This document shows, in pieces, positions 40,860 through 47,311 of a DNA stretch of 64,000 bases. The notes beneath the pieces were generated by a model. The model saw only the letters and a program-made list of their open reading frames with translations, made no database searches and was not told the DNA's origin. The stretch covers positions 62,001-126,000 of the forward strand of contig NZ_VDZH01000005.1 of the NCBI RefSeq assembly GCF_007673235.1. The letters run 5' to 3'. The position numbers and the translations under genes were made by a program. The stretch comes from Curtobacterium pusillum (lineage in GTDB: Bacteria > Actinomycetota > Actinomycetes > Actinomycetales > Microbacteriaceae). Position 1 is the stretch's first letter; the number at the start of each line of letters is the position of its first letter.

Positions 40860-41876
40860 TCAGCCGGGCGCGGGGGCCGTCGAGTCGGCGAGGTGGATGG
40901 CGCAGGGGATGAGCGTGTGCGTGAGCGCGGTCGTCCGACCCTCGAGGCGGTCGGTCAGGGACTCCACCGCGAGCCGCCCGAGTTCCGGCCCCGGGGCGTT
41001 CAGCGTCGTCAGCACGGGTTCGGTCGCGGCACCCGCACCGTCGGAGGAGACGATCGCGATGACGGAGACGTCCTCGGGGACCCGCCGCCCCGCTGCGATC
41101 AGGCCGCTGACGAGCCCGAAGTTCGAGTCGTCCTTCATGATGATCGTCGCCGTGACGTCGGGGTCGCTCGCGAGGAGCTCCCGCGCAGCCCGCCGCCCGC
41201 CCTCGGCCGAGGCCCCTGACGCGACGACCGTGCCGTGCAGACCCCGGCGGGCCATCGAGGCCCGGAACGCCGCCTCGGACCGGACCTTCGGCCCGTAGTC
41301 GGCCATGGCGGTGCCGTCGAGGTCCTCCACGACGAGCCCGATCCGCCGGTGCCCGAGGCCGGCGAGGTGGTCGAGCGCGTCCTCGACGGTGCGCTCGAAG
41401 TCGATGTCGACGTACGACATCGACGACGGCTCCGCGGTGCGGCCGATGGCGACGAACGGGACGTCCATCGCGGCGAGCTGCTCGATCCGGGGGTCGTGCA
41501 TGGTGACCTCCATGACGACGACGCCGTCCGCGAGGCCGCCCGAGATGAGGTCGCGGACGTCCTCCGCGGTGGTCGCGGCGGGCCAGAGCACGAGGTGGTA
41601 CCCGAGCTCCGAGGCCCGGCTGGCCGCGCTCGTGAAGAACTGCAGCGCCGTCTGGCCGAGCCGGTGTTCGAGCACCGGGAACAGCAGCGCCAGGATGTGC
41701 GTCCGTCTGGAGGCCAGTGCTCGCGCGACGACGTTGTTGCGGTACCCGAGCTCGCGCATCGCCGCCGTCACCCGGGCGCGGGTGTCCTCCGACACGCGCT
41801 TGTTGCCGTTCACCACGAACGACACCGTGGCGATCGACACCCCAGCCCGGTCGGCGACCTGCTGCATCGTCGCCAT
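40860..41876 (-). CDS. LacI-family transcriptional regulator of third ABC operon
   Basis: A 338-residue repressor. The HTH TMQQVADRAGVSIATVSFVVNGNKRVSEDTR is at residues 3-33, followed by the hinge and a sugar-binding domain (FVAIGRTAEPSSMSYVDIDFERTVEDALDHL; TATIIMKDDSNFGLVSGLI). It diverges from the ABC operon at 42079. The gap holds two AAGCGCTT palindromes, the standard LacI/GalR operator core, so it is the likely local repressor. Confidence 0.94.
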   Translation of the reverse strand: MATMQQVADRAGVSIATVSFVVNGNKRVSEDTRARVTAAMRELGYRNNVVARALASRRTHILALLFPVLEHRLGQTALQFFTSAASRASELGYHLVLWPAATTAEDVRDLISGGLADGVVVMEVTMHDPRIEQLAAMDVPFVAIGRTAEPSSMSYVDIDFERTVEDALDHLAGLGHRRIGLVVEDLDGTAMADYGPKVRSEAAFRASMARRGLHGTVVASGASAEGGRRAARELLASDPDVTATIIMKDDSNFGLVSGLIAAGRRVPEDVSVIAIVSSDGAGAATEPVLTTLNAPGPELGRLAVESLTDRLEGRTTALTHTLIPCAIHLADSTAPAPG

Positions 41877-41938
41877 GACGTCTCCCGTTCGTGTGATCCG
41901 CTCACTGTAGCGCCGCGGAGACCGGAGAAAGTCTGTCT

Positions 41939-41962
41939 AAGCGCTTTACTGTCGAAGCGCTT
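41939..41962. promoter_or_regulatory. Two LacI-type operators (AAGCGCTT)
   Basis: Perfect octamers are at 41939-41946 (TAAGCGCTTT) and 41955-41962 (GAAGCGCTTAG), centres 16 bp apart. TTTACT (41945) and CTAGCT (41968) with 17-bp spacing form a plausible promoter toward the binding protein, so the operators would block it. Confidence 0.75.
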
Positions 41963-42078
41963 AGATGCTAGCTTCGTGCCACTCGGGACGCGACGGAGCG
42001 CTTCTGGTCCGGTTCGCACCCGATCCACGGACGGCACGCCCGCCCGTGCCCGGCAACCATCCAGAGAAGAGCGAAGCA

Positions 42079-43314
42079 ATGAAGCCTCGACACCGCAGGA
42101 CGCCCAAGGTCCTCAGCGCGGTCGCCATGCTGGCGGCCGTCCCCCTCGTCCTCGCCGGCTGCTCCGGGGGCTCCTCCGCGAGCTCCGGCGGCAAGGTGGA
42201 CTCGATCACCGTCCTCGACTACTACAACCAGGGCAACGACAAGAAGGTCATCGGCGAGTACCTCGACAAGTGCGGCGCCGAGAACGACGTCACCATCAAG
42301 CGCAGCCTGGTGCCCGGCGCCTCGCTGATCCAGAAGGTGCTCCAGCAGGCGTCGTCGAAGACGCTGCCGGACGTCCTGATGCTCGACAACCCCGACCTGC
42401 AGCAGATCGCCGAGACGGGTGCGCTCTCACCGCTCACCGACTACGGCATCTCGACCGACGGCTACGCGAAGGGCGTGCTGCAGGCCGGCACGTACAAGGG
42501 CAAGGTCTACGGCCTCGCCCCGACCGTGAACACCATCGCGCTGTTCTACGACAAGAAGAAGCTCGCCGCCGCCGGCGTCACCCCGCCGAAGACGTGGGAC
42601 GAGCTGAAGACCGCCTCCGCGAAGCTCACCGCGAACGGCGAGTACGGGTTCGCCGTGGACGCCAACGCCACGTACGAGGGCACCTGGCAGTTCCTGCCGT
42701 TCATGTGGTCGAACGGCGGCGACGAGAAGGACATCGCCACCGCGAAGACCGCCGAGGCGCTGTCGCTCTGGACGGACCTCGTCAAGGACGGCTCGATGTC
42801 GAAGAGCGTCGTCAACTGGACCCAGGCCGACGTCAACGACCAGTTCATGGCCGGCAAGGCCGCGATGATGATCAACGGCCCGTGGCAGATCCCGGCGCTC
42901 AAGGACTCCGGCATCGACTACGGGATCGCGCAGATCCCCGTGCAGTCCGCCAGCGACACCGCCGTGGCACCGCTCGGCGGCGAGGTCTGGACCGTCCCGA
43001 ACACCGGCGACAAGGCGAAGCAGCAGGTCGCGGCCAAGGTCGTCGACTGCATGAACGACGCGAAGAACCAGCTCGCGATGGCCAAGCTCCGCTACACGAT
43101 CCCGTCGAAGACCGAGGTCGCGCAGCAGTTCGGCAAGGACGTCCCGGAGGAGCAGGTCTTCGTCGACCTGGTCGCCGACGCCCGTGCCCGCACCGGTGAG
43201 CTCGGAGCGGACTGGCCCAAGGCGGCGACGAAGATCTACACCGCCGTGCAGTCCGCGCTGACCGGGCAGGACTCGCCCGCCGACGCGCTGAAGAACGCGC
43301 AGTCGAGCAACTGA
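42079..43314 (+). CDS. Sugar-binding lipoprotein of third ABC importer
   Basis: A 411-residue solute-binding protein. The signal peptide ends VPLVLAGC with Cys28. The mature family-1 fold includes SITVLDYYNQGNDKKVIGEY, NTIALFYDKKKLAAAGVTPP and GKAAMMINGPWQIPAL. ATG 42079 follows AGAAGAGCGAAG, a weak site. It heads the operon SBP-permease-permease-ThuA-Gfo/Idh under the divergent LacI gene. Ligand unknown; the ThuA and oxidoreductase suggest a sugar or glycoside that is oxidised after uptake. Confidence 0.94.
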   Translation: MKPRHRRTPKVLSAVAMLAAVPLVLAGCSGGSSASSGGKVDSITVLDYYNQGNDKKVIGEYLDKCGAENDVTIKRSLVPGASLIQKVLQQASSKTLPDVLMLDNPDLQQIAETGALSPLTDYGISTDGYAKGVLQAGTYKGKVYGLAPTVNTIALFYDKKKLAAAGVTPPKTWDELKTASAKLTANGEYGFAVDANATYEGTWQFLPFMWSNGGDEKDIATAKTAEALSLWTDLVKDGSMSKSVVNWTQADVNDQFMAGKAAMMINGPWQIPALKDSGIDYGIAQIPVQSASDTAVAPLGGEVWTVPNTGDKAKQQVAAKVVDCMNDAKNQLAMAKLRYTIPSKTEVAQQFGKDVPEEQVFVDLVADARARTGELGADWPKAATKIYTAVQSALTGQDSPADALKNAQSSN

Positions 43315-43316
43315 GC

Positions 43317-44285
43317 ATGACCTCCACCGCGACGCACGTCGCCCCGCAGCGGGCCGCCGGGGACGGGAGCACCACTCCCGCCCCGCGGCCCGCCCGCCGG
43401 GGCCGCGGTCTGCGCTTCGAGCGGATCGCCCAGCTCCTGTTCCTGCTGCCCGCCGTGCTGTTCCTCGTGCTGTTCTTCGGCTACCCGGTCGTCAAGAACA
43501 TCGTGATGAGCTTCCAGGCCTACACGACCTCGACGTTCTACACGGGCGAGGCGCCGTGGGTCGGGCTCTCGAACTACGTCTCCGTGGTGTCGTCGCAGCT
43601 GTTCAGCACGGCGCTGCTCAACACCGCGCTGTTCACGATCGGGTCGATCGTCGGCCAGTTCGTCCTCGGGCTGCTCCTCGCCCTGTTCTTCCGGCGGAAC
43701 TTCCCGCTGTCCGGGCTCCTCCGCTCGCTGCTCCTGCTCCCCTGGCTGCTGCCGCTCATCGTCTCGAGCGCGGTGTGGAAGTGGATGCTCGACCAGGACT
43801 CCGGCGTCGTGAACCAGTTCCTCGGGATCTTCGGCATCGGCTCGGTCCCGTGGCTCACCAGCCCGGCGGTCGCGCTCATCACCGTGATCGGCGTGAACAT
43901 CTGGATCGGCATCCCGTTCAACACGACGATCCTCTACGGCGGCCTGCAGGACATCCCGACCGAGCTGTACGAGGCCGCCGCGCTCGACGGGGCGACCGGG
44001 TGGAAGGCGTTCTGGTCGATCACCTGGCCGATGCTCCGACCGGTCGTCAGCGTCACGCTCGTGCTCGGTGTCGTCTACACGATCAAGGTGCTCGACATCA
44101 TCCTCGGGTTGACGAACGGCGGGCCGGCGAACGCCACCCAGACGATCGCGACCCAGTCCTACGACCTGTCGTTCAAGCAGTTCGACTTCGGCCAGGGCGC
44201 CGCGCTGAGCAACATCCTCATCGTGATCTCCGCCCTGTTCGCGATCGTCTACCTCCGTCTCAACCGGAAGGCCATCGATGACTGA
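43317..44285 (+). CDS. Carbohydrate ABC transporter permease (MalF type), third importer
   Basis: A 322-residue permease with six helices and the EAA loop YEAAALDGATGWKAFWSITWPMLRP. It starts two bases after the binding-protein stop. Its last eight bases overlap the next permease start (ATGACTGA). Partner of the MalG-type protein encoded next. Confidence 0.95.
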   Translation: MTSTATHVAPQRAAGDGSTTPAPRPARRGRGLRFERIAQLLFLLPAVLFLVLFFGYPVVKNIVMSFQAYTTSTFYTGEAPWVGLSNYVSVVSSQLFSTALLNTALFTIGSIVGQFVLGLLLALFFRRNFPLSGLLRSLLLLPWLLPLIVSSAVWKWMLDQDSGVVNQFLGIFGIGSVPWLTSPAVALITVIGVNIWIGIPFNTTILYGGLQDIPTELYEAAALDGATGWKAFWSITWPMLRPVVSVTLVLGVVYTIKVLDIILGLTNGGPANATQTIATQSYDLSFKQFDFGQGAALSNILIVISALFAIVYLRLNRKAIDD

Positions 44286-45147
44286 CGCAGCAGCGACGCG
44301 GGCCGTCGTGACCCGCGGAACCCGTCGCACCACCCGCCCGACCACCCCGAAGCAGTGGGTGCTGTCCGGTGTCGGGATCCTGATCCTCGCCGTGATGCTC
44401 TTCCCGGTCTACTGGATGATCAACATCTCGCTGCAGCCGGCCGGTCCCGCGATCGAGGCCGCCTGGTTCCCGATCCACGCGCAGCTCGGCGGGTACGCAC
44501 AGGCCATTGCCGACCAGGGCGGCGCCCTCGTCACGAGCCTCGCGATCGCCCTCGGCAGCGTGGTCGTCAGCCTGCTCATCGCCACGCCCGCGTCCTACGC
44601 CCTCGCGCAGTTCAAGGTGAAGGGCGTCGGGGCGGTCCTGTTCGGGATCCTCATCTCGCAGATGATCCCGGGCATCGTCGTGGCGAACGCGCTGTACGCC
44701 GCGTACAACGACCTCGGGCTCCTCAACACGATCCCCGGACTCATCCTCGCCGACTCCACCGCCGGGGTGCCCTTCGCGATCCTCATCATGCGGGCGTTCA
44801 TGCAGAACATCCCGCCGTCGATCATCGAGGCCGCGAAGGTTGACGGTGCGGGGAACTTCCGCGCGTTCCGCTCCGTGGTCGTGCCGATCAGCGCCAACGC
44901 CCTCATCACCGCCGGGCTCTTCACGTTCCTGTTCACCTGGAGCGACTTCCTGTTCGCCCTGACGCTCACCACCACGGGTGACGTCCGGCCGATCACGCTC
45001 GGCATCTACAACTACATCGGCACCTTCACCGCCGACTGGTCGACCGTCATGGCCGCCGCGGTGATGGCCTCGGTCCCCGCCATCGTGCTGCTGCTCGTGG
45101 CGCAGAAGTTCATCGCTGCCGGGGCCACCGGCGGCGCCGTCAAGTGA
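44278..45147 (+). CDS. Carbohydrate ABC transporter permease (MalG type), third importer
   Basis: A 289-residue permease with six helices. The EAA loop reads IEAAKVDGAGNFRAFRSVVVPISANA and the C-terminus GATGGAVK. It overlaps the MalF gene by eight bases. No ATPase gene follows; the ThuA gene starts 53 bp later. Confidence 0.95.
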   Translation: MTDAAATRAVVTRGTRRTTRPTTPKQWVLSGVGILILAVMLFPVYWMINISLQPAGPAIEAAWFPIHAQLGGYAQAIADQGGALVTSLAIALGSVVVSLLIATPASYALAQFKVKGVGAVLFGILISQMIPGIVVANALYAAYNDLGLLNTIPGLILADSTAGVPFAILIMRAFMQNIPPSIIEAAKVDGAGNFRAFRSVVVPISANALITAGLFTFLFTWSDFLFALTLTTTGDVRPITLGIYNYIGTFTADWSTVMAAAVMASVPAIVLLLVAQKFIAAGATGGAVK

Positions 45148-45200
45148 CCGGGTCCACCGGCCCCCGAACCGGGCCTACCGGCCCCGGAAAGGCACACACC

Positions 45201-46007
45201 ATGACCACCACCCCGCTCCGCATCACCGTCTGGGGCGAGAACGTCCACGAGCAGGTCGAGCAGCACGTCGCCGAGCGCTACCCCGACGGCATGCACGGCG
45301 CCATCGCGGACGGCATCCGCGAGAACCTGCCCGACGCCGTCGTCCGCACCGCCACCATGCAGGAGCCCGAGCACGGCCTCACCGACGAGGTCCTCGCCGA
45401 GACGGACGTCCTCACCTGGTGGGGGCACGCCGCGCACCAGGACGTCGACGACGCCGTGGTGGACCGCGTGCACAAGCACGTGCTCGCCGGCATGGGACTC
45501 GTCGTGCTGCACTCCGGGCACTGGTCGAAGATCTTCGGCAAGCTCATGGGCACGACCTGCACGCTCCGGTGGCGCAGCGAGCACGACCAGGAGCTCGTCT
45601 GGACCGTGAACCCGCAGCACCCCATCACGCGCGGCGTCCCGAACCCGATCGTCATCCCCGAGCAGGAGATGTACGGCGAGTACTTCGACGTCCCGACCCC
45701 AGACGAGCTCGTGTTCATCTCGGGCTTCACCGGCGGCGAGGTGTTCCGGAGCGGCATGACGTACCGCCGCGGCCTCGGGAAGATCTTCTACTTCTCCCCC
45801 GGCGACCAGGACTTCCCCGTGTACCACCACAAGGACGTCCGCCGCGTGATCGCGAACGCCACCGAGTGGGCCCGGCCGGAGCGCGAACGGGAGATCCCGA
45901 CCCTGCGCCGGTACGACCTCGGCGAGTACTTCGACGGGCAGCACTACCGCGGCCCGTTCGACGACGCGCCCGTGGACGAACCGGCAGAAGCCGGGGCGCA
46001 GGCGTGA
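45201..46007 (+). CDS. ThuA-like protein, second copy
   Basis: A 268-residue ThuA-domain protein: LRITVWGENVHEQVEQHVAERYP at the N-terminus, LTWWGHAAHQDVDD, LVVLHSGHWSKIFGKLMG and GLGKIFYFSPGDQDFPVYHHKDV. It carries several conserved His residues. It differs clearly from the 232-residue ThuA at 15683, so this is a second subfamily. ATG 45201 follows GGAAAGG; a GTG at 45144 overlapping the permease stop would add 19 low-complexity residues. It overlaps the next oxidoreductase gene (GTGA). Function is unproven but linked with sugar oxidation by context. Confidence 0.86.
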   Translation: MTTTPLRITVWGENVHEQVEQHVAERYPDGMHGAIADGIRENLPDAVVRTATMQEPEHGLTDEVLAETDVLTWWGHAAHQDVDDAVVDRVHKHVLAGMGLVVLHSGHWSKIFGKLMGTTCTLRWRSEHDQELVWTVNPQHPITRGVPNPIVIPEQEMYGEYFDVPTPDELVFISGFTGGEVFRSGMTYRRGLGKIFYFSPGDQDFPVYHHKDVRRVIANATEWARPEREREIPTLRRYDLGEYFDGQHYRGPFDDAPVDEPAEAGAQA

Positions 46008-47119
46008 TCCCCCTCCGCGTCGTCCAGGTCGGCGCCGGCGGCATGGGGCGGGCCTGGCTCGCCACCGTCGCCGCCGACCCCGACGTCGAGCTGGTCGGCA
46101 TCGTCGACCTCGACCTCGACGCCGCACGGGTCGGTGCAGCCGTCGCGGGCGACCCGTCGATCCCCGTCGGCACGGACCTGACCGCCCTCGCCGCGGAGAC
46201 GGGTGCCGAGGCGGTGCTCGACATCACCGTGCCGGTCGCCCACCACCCGGTCACGCTCGAGGCCCTCCGCGCCGGGCTCCCGGTGCTCGGCGAGAAGCCC
46301 GCCGCGCAGACGGTCGCCGAGGCGCTGTCGCTCGCGGCCGCCGCCGAGGCCACCGGCAAGCTGTTCATGGTGTCGCAGTCGCGCCGGTACAACGACCACC
46401 TCGTCGCGTTCCGGCAGCACGTCCGCGACCTCGGCGCCGTCGGTGGCCTGAGCACCCGGTTCGCGAAGGCCCCGCACTTCGGCGGCTTCCGCGAGGAGAT
46501 GGACGACGTCCTCCTGCTCGACATGGCGATCCACGCGTTCGACTCCGCCCGCTACGTGCTCGAACGCGACCCCGTGTCGGTGTACTGCGAGTCGTGGAAC
46601 CCGTCGTGGTCCTGGTACCGGGGCGACGCCGCGGCCGCAGCGATCTTCACCTTCGAGGACGACGTCCGCTACGTGTACGACGGCTCCTGGTGCGCGCCCG
46701 GCGCGGAGACCTCGTGGAACGGCGACTGGCGCGCCTCCGGAGCGGCCGGCACGGCGCTGTGGGACGGCGACCACGACCCGTGGAGCGACCTCGACGGCAC
46801 ACCGGGAGCCCCCGCGGTCGCTCCGAGCGTCGGGAACGAGATCGCCGGGGCGCTCGCGTCGTTCGTGCGCGCGGTCCGGTCCGGTGAAACCCCGGACGGC
46901 GAGGTCCACGGCAACGTCATGAGCCTCACCATGGTGGACGCCGCGATCGCCTCGGCACGATCAGGACGGCGCATCGTCATCGACGAGGTGCTCGAGCAAG
47001 CGCACGCCGCTGCGCTCGAGGCTGAGCAGGACGCGGCGATCCGCGAGCGGCTCGCATCGTGGGGGTCGGTGCGGGGCGCGCTCGCGACGGGGTCACCGGG
47101 CGCAGCCGCGCTCAGCTGA
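46004..47119 (+). CDS. Gfo/Idh/MocA-family oxidoreductase, third importer operon
   Basis: A 371-residue oxidoreductase. The Rossmann loop is VVQVGAGGMGRAWLATV, the EKP motif is LPVLGEKPAAQT and the C-terminal domain includes LLLDMAIHAFDSARYVL. GTG 46004 overlaps the ThuA stop. It is last gene of the LacI-controlled importer operon and likely oxidises the imported sugar or glycoside. The C-terminal ~25 residues (LEQAHAAALEAEQDAAIRERL) are a charged helix beyond the usual fold. Confidence 0.9.
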   Translation: MIPLRVVQVGAGGMGRAWLATVAADPDVELVGIVDLDLDAARVGAAVAGDPSIPVGTDLTALAAETGAEAVLDITVPVAHHPVTLEALRAGLPVLGEKPAAQTVAEALSLAAAAEATGKLFMVSQSRRYNDHLVAFRQHVRDLGAVGGLSTRFAKAPHFGGFREEMDDVLLLDMAIHAFDSARYVLERDPVSVYCESWNPSWSWYRGDAAAAAIFTFEDDVRYVYDGSWCAPGAETSWNGDWRASGAAGTALWDGDHDPWSDLDGTPGAPAVAPSVGNEIAGALASFVRAVRSGETPDGEVHGNVMSLTMVDAAIASARSGRRIVIDEVLEQAHAAALEAEQDAAIRERLASWGSVRGALATGSPGAAALS

Positions 47120-47137
47120 CGTCCCGCGGGGGAGGCC

Positions 47138-47200
47138 GTTCCGCGCGTAGGGAGACGTTTCGCGCGTAGGGAGCAGGAAGTTCTTGCCTCCAACGCGCGA
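47138..47200. repeat. CCTACGCGCG composite element, copy 3 (minus orientation)
   Basis: GTTCCGCGCGTAGG (47138) and GTTTCGCGCGTAGG (47157) are 19 bp apart, followed by GAGCAGGAAGTTC and an opposing unit CCTCCAACGCGCGA at 47187. Read on the minus strand it matches the plan of the copies at 9409-9667 and 55887-55971. Confidence 0.85.
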
Positions 47201-47255
47201 TTCGGCTTTCCAGGACGCGTGCGATGGGCAGGAACGTCACGACGCGACCGGGCGA

Positions 47256-47299
47256 CGGACTGGAGGCGCGGTGCCAGCTGGCACCGCGCCTCCAGTCCG
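47256..47299. repeat. 44-bp palindrome (type A), copy 4
   Basis: CGGACTGGAGGCGCGGTGCC plus AG is followed by its exact complement, 22+22 bp with no loop or mismatch. It is between convergent genes, 12 bp from the stop of the OpgC gene (47312), so it is a probable bidirectional terminator. Confidence 0.9.
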
Positions 47300-47311
47300 T
47301 CCGTGCGCGCG

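Noticed and set aside
47138..47200. Replication-origin iterons
   Set aside because: No DnaA boxes, AT-rich unwinding region or replication gene nearby, and similar arrays occur at two other ordinary loci.
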